Both the position numbers and the translations under genes were made by a program. From positions 1 through 64,000 of the forward strand of contig NZ_MIPP01000008.1 of assembly GCF_002095385.1 (NCBI RefSeq): a stretch of 64,000 nt of DNA, given 5' to 3'. Source of the stretch: Pantoea eucrina. Lineage in GTDB: Bacteria; Pseudomonadota; Gammaproteobacteria; Enterobacterales; Enterobacteriaceae. Below, one piece after another: positions 37,804 to 49,780 of this stretch. The notes below the pieces were generated by a model that saw only the letters and a list, made by a program, of their open reading frames with translations, had not been told where the DNA came from and searched no databases. Numbering within the stretch: position 1 is the first letter of the stretch; the number at the start of each line of letters is the position of its first letter.

Positions 37804-38301
37804 TTTTCTTCTCCACATGACACCGATCGGGTCGATACAGCAGAAGTGTCGGAGATCATCGGGCCGGGCGAAAGTGGTGTTTACTCGCTGATTTAACTGT
37901 CTTTATTTATAAATGGTCTTGGATTGTGCCGCCGCTGGCACTCTTCCGAGAGCGTTATGAGGCGCTAACCAGAATCTGCGCAGTTTTGTGCTGCCGGCGG
38001 TCTGCTATCCCGCTGAATTGATGTGAAAGCGCAGGGCAGGCTCTGGCAGAGCGGGAAAAGTGCGGTCGAGCCACGCGCAGTGAGAAAAAGTGCCGTTTTT
38101 TCAGACAAGCGCTAATCAGGGTAAAATCGGGTGGCAAAAGCGGGAGCGGAGCCGCATTTCAGGCAAGAAATTAAATATAAGCTCCTGTTTAATATGCTTT
38201 GTAACAATTTCGCTTAGAATATAAACCATAAATATCTGTCACAGACAGGTCCCTTATCCTCACAATATTGCTTCAGGCAATGGCGCCTTTGGGAGTTGAA
38301 C
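37804..38301. promoter_or_regulatory. Region between yjbE-like gene and ompR
   Basis: A 498-base gap holding the divergent yjbE-like and ompR promoters. A short inverted repeat CTGTC-aca-GACAG lies at 38236-38248, about 55 bases upstream of the ompR start. The region 38160-38235 is AT-rich and probably contains the ompR -10. I see no RNA gene or protein gene I can support. Confidence 0.4.
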
Positions 38302-40376
<2,075 letters not shown>

Positions 40377-40384
40377 GCAGACAG

Positions 40385-40410
40385 AAAAAAGGGCGGCAGT
40401 GATGCCGCCC
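40385..40410 (-). terminator. Terminator after pckA
   Basis: A 7-bp stem gggcggc/gccgccc (40391-40397 with 40404-40410) followed on the minus strand by six T. It may also end the ompR-envZ transcript. Confidence 0.8.
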
Positions 40411-40431
40411 GCTGCAGTGGTTCAGCCGTGC

Positions 40432-42051
40432 TTACAGCTGTGGACCCGCCTGTACCAGCGCTTTACCCGCGTCGTTGTCGGTATACTTCTCAAAGTTAGT
40501 AATAAAACGCTGTGCCAGATCCTGCGCGGCCTGCTGCCACTCCGCTTCGCTCTGCCAGCTGCGGCGCGGATCCAGCGTGGCGGCGTCCACCCCGGCCAGC
40601 TGCGTCGGGATCTGCAGATTGAACACCGGCAGGGTCACGGTCGCGGCGTTATCCAGCTCGCCAGCCAGAATCGCGTTGATAATCGCCCGGGTATCTTTCA
40701 GTGAGTTGCGCTTGCCGCTGCCGTTCCAGCCGGTGTTAACCAGATAAGCCTGCGCGCCCGCCGCTTCCATGCGCTTAACCAGCACTTCAGCATATTGCGT
40801 CGGATGCAGGGTCAGAAATGCGGCGCCAAAGCAGGCAGAGAAGGTTGGTGTTGGCTGCGTGACGCCGCGTTCAGTGCCGGCCAGCTTGGCTGTGAAGCCG
40901 GAAAGGAAGTGATACTGCGTCTGCTCTGGCGTCAGCCGCGAAACCGGCGGCAGCACGCCAAACGCATCAGCCGTAAGGAAAATGACCTTTTTCGCATGAC
41001 CCGCTTTGGAAACCGGCTGCACAATGTTTTCAATGTGATTGATCGGATAGGAGACGCGGGTGTTTTCTGTTTTGCTGCCATCGGCGTAATCCACGCTGCC
41101 GTCAGCACGCACCACCACGTTTTCCAGCAGCGCATCGCGGCGGATAGCGCGATAGATTTCCGGCTCGGCCTGTTCAGACAGGTTGATGGTTTTTGCATAG
41201 CAGCCGCCTTCAAAATTGAAGACGCCGTCATCATCCCAGCCGTGCTCATCATCGCCAATCAGCTGCCGCTCAGGATCGGTGGAGAGCGTGGTCTTACCGG
41301 TGCCGGAGAGGCCAAAGAACACGGCCACGTCGCCCGCTTTACCCACGTTCGCGGAGCAGTGCATGGAGGCGATGCCTTTCAGCGGCAGCAGATAGTTCAT
41401 GATGGCGAAGAGGCCCTTCTTCATTTCGCCGCCGTACCAGGTACCGCCAATCAGCTGCATGCGTTCTGTCAGGTTAAATGCAACAAAATTTTCTGAGTTC
41501 AGCCCCTGCGCCTGCCAGTCCGGATTGGTACACTGCGCCGCGTTCATCACCACAAAATCAGGCGTGAAGCTGGCCAGCTCTTCATCGCTCGGGCGGATAA
41601 ACATGTTTTTCACAAAGTGCGCCTGCCAGGCCACTTCCATCACAAAGCGTACGCTCAGGCGGGAGTCAGGATTGGCACCGCAAAAGGCATCCACCACAAA
41701 CAGGCGTTTGCCTGAAAGCTGCTGGGTACAGCGATCCTTCAGCGCCTGCCAGGTCTCCTGCGAAAGCGGCTGATTATCGTTTTTACCGTTGCCGGTGCCA
41801 TTCCACCACAGCGTATCGCGCGTCGTGTCATCGCGGACAATATATTTATCTTTCGGTGAGCGGCCGGTAAAAATGCCGGTATCCACGGCGATTGCGCCGC
41901 TCTGCGTCAGGGTGCCTCGCGCATAACCCTCCAGCTCCGGGCGGGTTTCTTCCTGAAACAGCGTGTCATAGTCAGGGTTATACACCACTTCGGTAGTGCC
42001 GCTGATGCCCAGGTCGGCGAGGTCTTGCGATGTCAGGCCGTTAACGCGCAT
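40432..42051 (-). CDS. pckA: Phosphoenolpyruvate carboxykinase (ATP)
   Basis: A 539-residue gluconeogenic enzyme converting oxaloacetate and ATP to PEP, CO2 and ADP. The P-loop [12 protein letters not shown] lies at residues 246-257, the kinase-2 DDEHGW follows at about 268, and the substrate region [12 protein letters not shown] at 61-72 is intact. E. coli Pck is 540 residues. ATG 42049-42051. It is convergent with envZ and downstream of hslO on the same strand, but separated by 268 bases that should contain its own promoter; no clear CRP box was found there. Confidence 0.97.
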   Translation of the reverse strand: MRVNGLTSQDLADLGISGTTEVVYNPDYDTLFQEETRPELEGYARGTLTQSGAIAVDTGIFTGRSPKDKYIVRDDTTRDTLWWNGTGNGKNDNQPLSQETWQALKDRCTQQLSGKRLFVVDAFCGANPDSRLSVRFVMEVAWQAHFVKNMFIRPSDEELASFTPDFVVMNAAQCTNPDWQAQGLNSENFVAFNLTERMQLIGGTWYGGEMKKGLFAIMNYLLPLKGIASMHCSANVGKAGDVAVFFGLSGTGKTTLSTDPERQLIGDDEHGWDDDGVFNFEGGCYAKTINLSEQAEPEIYRAIRRDALLENVVVRADGSVDYADGSKTENTRVSYPINHIENIVQPVSKAGHAKKVIFLTADAFGVLPPVSRLTPEQTQYHFLSGFTAKLAGTERGVTQPTPTFSACFGAAFLTLHPTQYAEVLVKRMEAAGAQAYLVNTGWNGSGKRNSLKDTRAIINAILAGELDNAATVTLPVFNLQIPTQLAGVDAATLDPRRSWQSEAEWQQAAQDLAQRFITNFEKYTDNDAGKALVQAGPQL

Positions 42052-42293
42052 GTGACTGCTCCTTAAATCGGTACTTCATTGCATTTTTAGGGGGTGTCTG
42101 CCGCGTGGCGCACTCGGTTGCGCAGGACAGATCGCGCGCAGTGTACACATCTGAGCAGAGGCGGAAAGTGAAGATAGTTAAAAATGCGAACTGGAACGTG
42201 ACAAGCGGAGAAATCGGCTACTTATAAAAGTAAAGTTAGTGAAAATTAGTTAATTTCCGTGAAAAAACATGGGGGTATAGTTTTACGCGAAAC

Positions 42294-42310
42294 GGGCGGC
42301 GTGGCCGCCC
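42294..42310 (-). terminator. Hairpin after hslO
   Basis: A 7-bp stem gggcggc/gccgccc with a 3-base loop, 10 bases past the hslO stop. The following minus-strand tract is not T-rich, so it is a weak terminator at best. Confidence 0.45.
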
Positions 42311-42319
42311 GCAGTGGAA

Positions 42320-43192
42320 TCAGTGCAGCTGGTCGCTGTCGCTGACAGATTCGTTACGGATGGCAGCAATATCAACCGCGTCATAAACATAGTGCGTGCC
42401 GCAATAGTCGCAGTGCATATCGATTTTGCCATCTTCCTCGAGGATCTCATCCACTTCGCTCTCTGGCAGCGTTTTAAGCACTTCACCGCAGCGCTGGCGC
42501 GAGCAGGTGCACTTAAACATAACGGGCAGCGGATCGTAAACGGTGGCTTCTTCCTGATGGTAGAGACGCCACAGCACATCGTTTGCCGGCAGCGTGATCA
42601 GCTCTTCCGCTTTCACCGTTTCCGTCAGCATGGCCAGATGATTGAAATCATCCTGACTGGTCTCCTGCGCGGGCAGCACCTGCAGTAAAATACCGGCTGC
42701 GCCCTGCTCAGTAGTACGGATAAACAGGCGGGTAGGCAGCTGCTCAGAACGCATGAAATAGTCTTCCAGACAGCCTGCCAGCGTATCCGCCTCAAGACCC
42801 ACCACGCCCTGATAACGTTCGCCTTTTTCTGGTGTAATGGTAATAACCAGATAGCCGTTACCTGTCATCTCTTTCAGCGTGCTGCCGGGCGCAATCTCTG
42901 CACCTTCTTTCACGCGCGCCACGCCACGCAGCTCCTGACGGTTATTACCGTTGATCACTGCCAGTGTCAGCGGGCCGTCACCCTGCAGCTGCACCGTGAT
43001 ATCACCGTCAAATTTCAGCGTGGCGGTCAGCAGACTGGTCGCAACCAGCAGCTCGCCCAGCAGCGTTTTTACCGGCTCTGCGTAGTCATGGTTGCGGATA
43101 ATGTCCTGCCAGGTGTGGGAGACATTGACCAGCTCGCCGCGCACGGCAACGTTTTCGAACAGGTAACGGTGTAATTGATCTTGAACAGACAT
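42320..43192 (-). CDS. hslO: Redox-regulated chaperone Hsp33
   Basis: A 290-residue chaperone activated by oxidative unfolding. The N-terminal substrate-binding domain is [30 protein letters not shown]. The C-terminal redox switch has the four zinc cysteines as CxC (KCTCSRQRC) and CxxC (CDYCG). The frame extends 12 codons upstream, but ATG 43190-43192 ([21 protein letters not shown]) fits the family. It follows hslR by 25 bases on the minus strand, forming the heat-shock pair hslRO. Confidence 0.96.
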   Translation of the reverse strand: MSVQDQLHRYLFENVAVRGELVNVSHTWQDIIRNHDYAEPVKTLLGELLVATSLLTATLKFDGDITVQLQGDGPLTLAVINGNNRQELRGVARVKEGAEIAPGSTLKEMTGNGYLVITITPEKGERYQGVVGLEADTLAGCLEDYFMRSEQLPTRLFIRTTEQGAAGILLQVLPAQETSQDDFNHLAMLTETVKAEELITLPANDVLWRLYHQEEATVYDPLPVMFKCTCSRQRCGEVLKTLPESEVDEILEEDGKIDMHCDYCGTHYVYDAVDIAAIRNESVSDSDQLH

Positions 43193-43217
43193 AAGTTTTC
43201 TCTCGCAGGGGTGGAAA

Positions 43218-43619
43218 CTATTCATCACCCGACAGTTTAAATTTCATCAGATCGCGGCGCTCTTTTTTATCAGGCCGGCGATCCGGATGTGGCATAGTCA
43301 GCGCGTTCAGCTTGCGCGCCAGCGCCGTTTTTTCCCGTTTTTCCACGCTGGCGGCGGTTTCGCTATACATCAGTTGCGCTTCGCTGGCGGGGCGGCGCTG
43401 ATCGCTGATGGCGTTAACGATCACCGTCCGCTCATCGTTTCCCTGTCGCAGCGTTAACTCCGCGCCAGATTCAACCAGCTTGCTGGGTTTGCTGCGCTGA
43501 CCGTTATAGTGAACCTTGCCGCCTTCAATCATTTCACGTGCCAGCGCGCGGGTTTTATAGAAGCGCGCGGCCCACAGCCATTTATCAAGGCGTACGCCGT
43601 CGCTGATTTTCTCTTTCAT
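43218..43619 (-). CDS. hslR: Ribosome-associated heat shock protein Hsp15
   Basis: A 133-residue S4-domain RNA-binding protein, the same length as E. coli Hsp15. It recycles free 50S subunits carrying nascent chains. The S4 domain is at residues about 9-70 ([32 protein letters not shown]). The C-terminus is basic ([20 protein letters not shown]). The open frame extends 40 codons upstream, but ATG 43617-43619 ([16 protein letters not shown]), after agcaggagcc, is the start. In E. coli yrfG lies upstream; here it is missing. Confidence 0.95.
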   Translation of the reverse strand: MKEKISDGVRLDKWLWAARFYKTRALAREMIEGGKVHYNGQRSKPSKLVESGAELTLRQGNDERTVIVNAISDQRRPASEAQLMYSETAASVEKREKTALARKLNALTMPHPDRRPDKKERRDLMKFKLSGDE

Positions 43620-43956
43620 TGTGGCTCCTGCTTTAACGCAGCGTTTCACCTTTACCGGTAAACGGGTCCGGCAGGGCGGCGCTGAAAAAGGGTGGCGGCC
43701 AGTCGGCGTCGGAAGCGGCTGACGCCCGGGTCTCTGCACCAGACGCTGGCCGGGCTCTCATCACCGCGTCGCGCTATATGCAACCGGCTCTGACGCGAAC
43801 TTCGCAGAGGGAAAGCTGCAGATACCCGGAGATATGGGCAGAAAGTGATAAATCAAGGTGCGACGCGATGCCGCACCCTATCAGTTTAGCGTAAATGCCG
43901 GCCCCGACAGCCGTCGCAAAAAAATGCGCGTCAGGGTAGCACAGAAGGGCGGAGGG
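43620..43956. other. Gap where yrfG would be expected
   Basis: 337 bases between hslR and igaA. The E. coli neighbour yrfG is absent; none of its protein is visible here. A minus-strand frame of about 42 codons ends just before hslR (stop near 43634, possible ATG near 43760; it contains WPPPFFSAALPDPFTGKGETLR). It has no ribosome site and I do not recognise it. Promoters for hslR must lie here. Confidence 0.45.
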
Positions 43957-46092
43957 TCAGAACAGCGAGCGCACACTCTGCATAGTGCTGAGATTGTGGT
44001 TAAAGCATTTATCGTAATATTGCTGAATTTCAGCCATGCGCAGCCGGTTACGATGGATGCGACGCAGCGTCAGTAACCCGTTCACCAGCGCGGAAATCAG
44101 CAGTATCAGCATCAGCACAACGCTGCCGATGTAGCGCCATTGCGCCATGGCATCCGGTTCGTTATGCAGCATGATATGGCGTGTCCCGTTAGCGTCGGTA
44201 CTCATACTGGTAATGATGCCGCTGGCGCTGAACGGCGTATGCAGCAGCATGCCCGCGATACGCTGCAGCTCGCGCCACTGTGAAGGCGCGTCCAGATCAA
44301 ACAGGGAGACGGCAGGCTGCGGCTGCGTCACCAGCTGCCGGCCTTCATCGCTGATGATAAGAAAGCCGCCCGGCGGCGGGCTGTTAAGCGTTTCCGCCGC
44401 ACGACGGGTTTCACGGGAAAAGAAGGTCGACGTCGCGGTATTCACCAGATTCTCCAGCGCCTCGGCACTGACAGGCCTTAACAGCACATTCATGCCGCTG
44501 AGTTTGCCGGTGTCCGCGCGGTGGATCAGCGAATCCCAGTCTTTCGCATTGCCCAGGTTAACCAGCGCATTTTTCAGCCGGACGCAATCCTGCTGCTGGC
44601 TGCAGAGATCCTGCGTCCTTAGCACCAGCTCGGAAAAATCATCCAGCAAAATCATGCCTGACTTCTGAATCGCTGAGGCGAGCTGCGGATTAAGCTTGGG
44701 ATCGGTACTGGTTTCCGGATGCAGCTGGCGCAGGGTGGTATCCAGCAGCGCAGCGGCCTTGTCAATAATGTCAGACTGCGGCTGAGGCAGCGGAGCAGCT
44801 TTGTTCCAGTAGATAGCAGAGCAGTCAAAAGGCATGTAAGCGTAGGTGCGATTGCTCTGGTAATTGCCTGGCACCGAGCACATACCGGTTCCCGTCACCC
44901 TGAGCACATCGCCGACGTGCAGCGGCAGGGCAGAGAGCTTATCCACGCTGTCGACCTCAAGACTTTCCGTGCCTTTGACCCAGGCCAGGCTCAGCTTGAG
45001 CGGCATACTGAGCGGGATCCAGGTCAGCAGCATTGCCAGTACCAGCAGTGAACCGCAGGTCAGTACCAGATTCTTGCGCCACCGCTGGACCGGGAAATTC
45101 CTGACCTCATCCTGCAACGACAAAAAACGCCCCTGACGCACAACCTGGCGGTTCAGATAGATATCCACTTCGGTGATCTGTCCCAGATCGTGAGCGATAT
45201 AAGGCTGCCAGTGCGGCGGGTAGATGAGATCGATAATGCCCAGCGAAATGTTGCTCTGCTCCTGGTTCGATTCACCAAACAGGCCCCAGCGTTTCGGCGC
45301 ACCGCGCAGGCAGTGAATATCACGCAGTCTTTTCTCACCGGGAAAACGACAGAGGAACCAGAGGCTGACGGCGATCATTACGCAGCCAGGCACCACCAGC
45401 CAGAGCAGGAGATTGCCCGGCAGCACCAGACCGAGAAAAAACAGCAAAAAAGCGCAGCTGATAACGATCGCTTCACGCGTACCGTCAGGCCGCGAAAGCT
45501 GGTACTCCTCGTGCGACTCTTTGCGCACCCGCAGTAACTCAACGTTTTCACTCTCTGCTTTACGGATAGAGGCGTTGGTACTGGCAGGCTGGATCAGCGG
45601 CGGCAGGGCGGGTTGCTCAATGGCGTAGTTAACCAGCGAGTGACCATTCAGCGAGATGACCAGCGGCAGCGTCTGCGTGCGGATCAGCTCAACGTAATTT
45701 TCATCGGCAATATACTGTTCCCAGAGCGGTGGCAGATGCACTTCCACTTCATCGAGATAGTAGCGCCATTTGTGCGGATCGTCGGTTGAGAGGCCGTAGC
45801 GGGTGATGGAACGGGTAACCGGGTAGACATGATTGCTTTGAGCCGTCAGCGTCAGCGCTTCCGCTTCCGTGGCAAAGCGGGCGCGGGTGCGCGGCGGCTG
45901 ACGTTTCGCCAGCGCAGCCAGATACTTTTCTACTGCGATGCGCTCATCATCAGAGAGTTTGCGGCAGGGCGGACTGATAAACGGCAGAGGTCGCGCTAAC
46001 GGCGGACGATGCCGCATAGCGTACCAGTAAGTGATACCTGCTAATGATGAGCCGATCAGCATCACTGTCAGGATGACAATAAAAGTGCTCAT
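43957..46092 (-). CDS. igaA: Rcs phosphorelay inhibitor IgaA (YrfF)
   Basis: A 711-residue inner-membrane protein that restrains the Rcs envelope-stress phosphorelay through RcsD; essential in many enterobacteria unless rcs is lost. Membrane helices are seen at about 3-23, 210-250 (VISCAFLLFFLGLVLPGNLLLWLVV), 335-360 (ACGSLLVLAMLLTWIPL-type) and near the C-terminus (GSVVLMLILLISALVNGLLTL). Between the last two is a large periplasmic domain with paired cysteines (GMCSVPG, FDCSAIY, LCSQQQDC). It is divergent from nudE, as in E. coli. Confidence 0.95.
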   Translation of the reverse strand: MSTFIVILTVMLIGSSLAGITYWYAMRHRPPLARPLPFISPPCRKLSDDERIAVEKYLAALAKRQPPRTRARFATEAEALTLTAQSNHVYPVTRSITRYGLSTDDPHKWRYYLDEVEVHLPPLWEQYIADENYVELIRTQTLPLVISLNGHSLVNYAIEQPALPPLIQPASTNASIRKAESENVELLRVRKESHEEYQLSRPDGTREAIVISCAFLLFFLGLVLPGNLLLWLVVPGCVMIAVSLWFLCRFPGEKRLRDIHCLRGAPKRWGLFGESNQEQSNISLGIIDLIYPPHWQPYIAHDLGQITEVDIYLNRQVVRQGRFLSLQDEVRNFPVQRWRKNLVLTCGSLLVLAMLLTWIPLSMPLKLSLAWVKGTESLEVDSVDKLSALPLHVGDVLRVTGTGMCSVPGNYQSNRTYAYMPFDCSAIYWNKAAPLPQPQSDIIDKAAALLDTTLRQLHPETSTDPKLNPQLASAIQKSGMILLDDFSELVLRTQDLCSQQQDCVRLKNALVNLGNAKDWDSLIHRADTGKLSGMNVLLRPVSAEALENLVNTATSTFFSRETRRAAETLNSPPPGGFLIISDEGRQLVTQPQPAVSLFDLDAPSQWRELQRIAGMLLHTPFSASGIITSMSTDANGTRHIMLHNEPDAMAQWRYIGSVVLMLILLISALVNGLLTLRRIHRNRLRMAEIQQYYDKCFNHNLSTMQSVRSLF

Positions 46093-46480
46093 GCTCAGCT
46101 CATTCCAGCCAACGAAATGCCTTCACGTTAACGTTCTACTCCCGGCGAAAATCGTAAGATGTGTCAATTCTGGCGAGCAGAAGAGGTTCTGACAAGAAGA
46201 AACACAGATAAAATAATGCGCTAAATCATCGGATTATAAATTATTAGATTAATCCCTTATAGGATGTTAACCAGGCAATACTCAATTAAATATCGGTATT
46301 TTCTGAATTTCGCGCTGAGGCGTTGACTTATGCTTAAAGCGAGCGAGCGCATAGCGCGCCATACGGCGGGCCGCGCAATCCGGCAGCGGCTTAGCCTGCG
46401 TTGCCTGTCGCACATTTGCGCGGCCTTCGGTATGCTGGCGCTATCGCATTTCACAAGGTTGTGCAACGTCTGAGGCTGAT
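46093..46480. promoter_or_regulatory. igaA/nudE divergent intergenic region
   Basis: 388 bases between divergent igaA and nudE. The middle (about 46195-46300) is AT-rich and likely holds promoters. I found no RNA gene or convincing open frame; a minus-strand frame crossing into nudE is a shadow. Confidence 0.45.
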
Positions 46481-47047
46481 ATGACCACTCCATTGAAAAA
46501 ACCTGACATCCTCAAGGTAGAAGCGGTGGCCCGCTCCCGCCTGTTTACCATTGAAGCCGTCGATCTCGCTTTCAGCAATGGTGCACGCCGCGTTTATGAG
46601 CGCATGAAGCCTTCTGAACGCGAAGCGGTAATGATTGTGCCGATTCTCGGCGACGACGTTATCCTGATTCAGGAGTATGGGGTGGGGCTGGAAAGCTATG
46701 AGCTTGGTTTTCCAAAAGGGCTAATCGATCCGGGCGAAAGCGCCTTTGAGGCGGCTGACCGGGAACTTAAAGAAGAGGCTGGCTACGGCGCGACCCGTCT
46801 TGAAGCCCTCGGCAAGCTCACCATGGCACCCTCTTACTTCTCCAGCAAAATGAATATCGTGGTGGCTGAAGGCCTCTATGAAGAGAAGCTGGAAGGGGAT
46901 GAGCCGGAGCCGCTGGTGGTACGGCGCTGGCCGCTGAAGAATTTGCTGGCGCTGCTGGAAGAACCCGACTTCAGCGAAGCGCGTAACGTCAGTGCGCTGT
47001 TTCTGGTGCGCGAATGGCTGGTAAAACAGGGCCGGCTTGATTACTGA
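46481..47047 (+). CDS. nudE: ADP compounds hydrolase NudE
   Basis: A 188-residue Nudix hydrolase cleaving ADP-ribose, Ap3A and NADH. The Nudix box is complete at residues 80-102: Gly80, Glu86, the REL pair and Glu-Glu before Ala-Gly. It is preceded by EYGVGLESYELGFPKG, typical of NudE. ATG 46481 has no strong ribosome site but is the E. coli start. It converges on mrcA at a shared hairpin. Confidence 0.95.
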   Translation: MTTPLKKPDILKVEAVARSRLFTIEAVDLAFSNGARRVYERMKPSEREAVMIVPILGDDVILIQEYGVGLESYELGFPKGLIDPGESAFEAADRELKEEAGYGATRLEALGKLTMAPSYFSSKMNIVVAEGLYEEKLEGDEPEPLVVRRWPLKNLLALLEEPDFSEARNVSALFLVREWLVKQGRLDY

Positions 47048-47049
47048 AT

Positions 47050-47077
47050 AAAAAAGGCGCCCGCAGGCGCCTGTTTA
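47050..47077. terminator. Bidirectional terminator between nudE and mrcA
   Basis: A 7-bp stem aggcgcc/ggcgcct (47055-47061 with 47066-47072), loop cgca. T-run on the minus strand; weaker on the plus strand. Confidence 0.8.
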
Positions 47078-49627
47078 TCAGAACAGTTCGTGGCTTTCGC
47101 CATTGTCCATAATGGTTGTGCCGACGTCGTGCACGCTATATTCCACCGGCTGCGTGCCGTCAATGAAATACTCCTGACGCGTATTGCCACCACCGTTAGC
47201 CAGTTTGCCGGTTGCCCGGTCAATAGTCACGGTGATCACGCCTTCCGGCGGCGTCAGCGGCTGCACCGGTACGCCCTCCAGCGCAGATTTCATATAGTCA
47301 TCCCACGCCGGCTGCGCGCTCTTGGCTCCGCCCTCGTAACCGGAAATCTGATCCGGAATCGCACCTGATACGGTTGAACGTCCCAGCGCGCGTGAATCAT
47401 CAAAGCCAATCCAGACCGACGTCACCACACCCGGGCCATAGCCGGAGAACCAGGCATCTTTAGAGCTGTTTGTCGTACCGGTTTTTCCGCCAATATCATT
47501 TCGCTTCAGATCGCGTCCGGCACGCCAGCCGGTACCCATCCAGCCCGGCTCGCCAAAGACATTGGAGTTAAGCGCGCTTTTGATCAGGAAAGAGAGCGGG
47601 GTATTAATCACGTGCGGCGCATACTGCTGATCGCCTGCTGGCTGCGGCTGTGCCGGAACCTGCTCCAGCGCTGGCTGTGGCACCGTCTGATTCTTCGACT
47701 CATCAGAGGTGGCGACGTTCTCCACGCTCTCTTCATTCAGGGCAACTGACTTCTTCGTATCACCATAGATCACCGGCAGATTACACTGCGGACAGGCAAT
47801 CTTAGGCTTTGTTTCAAAAATCACGCCTCCCTGCTCATCCTCAATGCGGGTGATGAAATAGGGGTCAACCAGGAAACCGCCGTTTGCCATGACCGCATAG
47901 CCACGCGCCACTTGCAGTGGGGTGAATGAAGCCGCACCCAGCGCCAGCGACTCGGTATGAATAATATTTTGCGCCGGGAAGCCAAAGCGCTGCAGATATT
48001 CTGCAGCATAATCGACGCCCATCGCGCGCATGGCGCGTACCATCACCACGTTTTTAGACTCTCCCAGCCCCTGCCGTAAACGGATAGGACCAGCATAGGT
48101 TGGCGGCGAGTTTTTAGGCCGCCAGTCTGCGCCTGCGCCGGCGTCCCAGCGGGAAATCGGCACATCGTTAAGGATAGAAGCCAGCGTCAGACCACGATCC
48201 ATAGCGGCGGTATAGAGGAAAGGCTTGATGTTCGATCCCACCTGGCGCAGCGCCTGGGTGGCACGGTTAAACATGCTCTGATTGAAATCGAATCCGCCCA
48301 CCAGCGCGCGCACTGCGCCATCTTCCGGATTCAGCGACACCAGCGCAGAGTTCACCAGCGGTACCTGACCCAGCCACCACTCATCGCCCACTTTACGTAC
48401 CCAGATCTGCTGACCAGCCTGCAGCACCTGCGTGATACTGCGCGGCGTCGGGCCCTGCAGCGTGTCTGATTTATAAGGGCGCGCCCAGCGCACGCCGGAG
48501 AGTTTCAGCGCGACCGTGCTGCCATCTTTCAGTAAGGCCGTGGCCTCCTGAGCGCTGGCGCTGGTCACCACTGCGGCATTCAGCGGTCCGTAGGCGGGCA
48601 GTGTTTTCAGCGTTTTAAGAATACGCGGCTGATCCCAGCTGGTCTCGCCCACTTTCCATAACACGGCGGTCGGGCCGCGATAGCCGTGGCGCATATCATA
48701 AGCCATAACGTTATTACGCACCGCCTGCTGCGCCGCCTCCTGCAGGCGACGGGTTACGGTGGTATACACCTTGTAGCCGTCGTCATAGGCGCGATCGCCG
48801 TAACGTTTCACCATCTCCTGACGCACCATTTCACTGAGATAAGGGGCAGAAAAGGCGATCTCAGGACCGTGATAGCTGGCGGTCAGCGGCGTATTACGGG
48901 CCTCTTCATACTGCTGCTGTGTGATGTCGTTCTGATCCAGCATGCGCGCCAGCACCACATTACGACGCGCCAGCGCCCGGCTGTGCGAATAGAGCGGGTT
49001 GAAGGTTGAGGGCGCTTTCGGCAGGCCAGCGATCATCGCCATTTCACTCAGCGACAGCTGATCGACCGTTTTACCGAAATAGACCTGCGCCGCCGCGCCA
49101 ACGCCATACGCGCGATAGCCGAGATAGATTTTATTGAGGTAAAGCTCAAGGATCTCATCTTTGCTCAGCAGCTGCTCAATGCGGATGGCCAGGAACGCTT
49201 CCTTGATTTTACGCATCAGCGTACGTTCAGGGCTCAGAAAGAAGTTACGCGCCAGCTGCTGAGTAATCGTACTGGCACCCTGCGACGCATGGCCTGACAT
49301 CAGCGCGATGCTGGCGGCACGGAAAATCCCCACCGGATCGACGCCGTGATGCTCATAAAAGCGGCTATCTTCGGTCGCGATAAATGCTTTGATCAGCTCT
49401 GGCGGCATCTGCTTCAGCGTCAGCGGTACGCGGCGTTTTTCACCATACTGGGCGATCAGCTCGCCATCGGCGCTGTAAACCTGCATCGGCGTCTGCAAAC
49501 GCACATCTTTCAATGTGTTCACATCGGGCAGCTGCGGCTCTATATACTTGTACAAGCCATAAACCGTACCGGCTCCCAGCAAAATGCAACACACTGCAAG
49601 AATCAATAAATACTTTACGAACTTCAC
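47078..49627 (-). CDS. mrcA: Penicillin-binding protein 1A (bifunctional)
   Basis: An 849-residue class A PBP that polymerises and crosslinks peptidoglycan. N-terminal anchor (residues 5-25), then GT51 glycosyltransferase with catalytic Glu in ATEDSRFYEHHG and STITQQLARN, then an OB-like insert. The transpeptidase domain has SNIK (nucleophile Ser), the SKN triad Ser and KTGTT. The CPQC pair near residue 610 is also found in E. coli PBP1A. Start GTG at 49625-49627 (MKFVKYLL), as in E. coli. Divergent from hofM. Confidence 0.97.
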   Translation of the reverse strand: MKFVKYLLILAVCCILLGAGTVYGLYKYIEPQLPDVNTLKDVRLQTPMQVYSADGELIAQYGEKRRVPLTLKQMPPELIKAFIATEDSRFYEHHGVDPVGIFRAASIALMSGHASQGASTITQQLARNFFLSPERTLMRKIKEAFLAIRIEQLLSKDEILELYLNKIYLGYRAYGVGAAAQVYFGKTVDQLSLSEMAMIAGLPKAPSTFNPLYSHSRALARRNVVLARMLDQNDITQQQYEEARNTPLTASYHGPEIAFSAPYLSEMVRQEMVKRYGDRAYDDGYKVYTTVTRRLQEAAQQAVRNNVMAYDMRHGYRGPTAVLWKVGETSWDQPRILKTLKTLPAYGPLNAAVVTSASAQEATALLKDGSTVALKLSGVRWARPYKSDTLQGPTPRSITQVLQAGQQIWVRKVGDEWWLGQVPLVNSALVSLNPEDGAVRALVGGFDFNQSMFNRATQALRQVGSNIKPFLYTAAMDRGLTLASILNDVPISRWDAGAGADWRPKNSPPTYAGPIRLRQGLGESKNVVMVRAMRAMGVDYAAEYLQRFGFPAQNIIHTESLALGAASFTPLQVARGYAVMANGGFLVDPYFITRIEDEQGGVIFETKPKIACPQCNLPVIYGDTKKSVALNEESVENVATSDESKNQTVPQPALEQVPAQPQPAGDQQYAPHVINTPLSFLIKSALNSNVFGEPGWMGTGWRAGRDLKRNDIGGKTGTTNSSKDAWFSGYGPGVVTSVWIGFDDSRALGRSTVSGAIPDQISGYEGGAKSAQPAWDDYMKSALEGVPVQPLTPPEGVITVTIDRATGKLANGGGNTRQEYFIDGTQPVEYSVHDVGTTIMDNGESHELF

Positions 49628-49780
49628 CTGAGAATTCCCATCTGTTGGCGTTTGGGCAGTTTATAAACAATCGCGCGGTAGTATAAAGGCAAGCCTGACG
49701 CTTTGATATACCCGTCATTTGCCTGTCATTCAGCATAGCCGGGTTTAGCGTTTACCTTTGATGATAAGGAGATCGCGCGT

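Noticed and set aside
42052-42319. CRP site in the pckA leader
   Set aside because: Expected from E. coli regulation, but no sequence close to TGTGA-N6-TCACA could be found.
46232-46256. GGATTA/TAATCC inverted repeat in the igaA-nudE gap
   Set aside because: Only 6-bp arms with a 13-base AT-rich spacer; expected by chance in such sequence.
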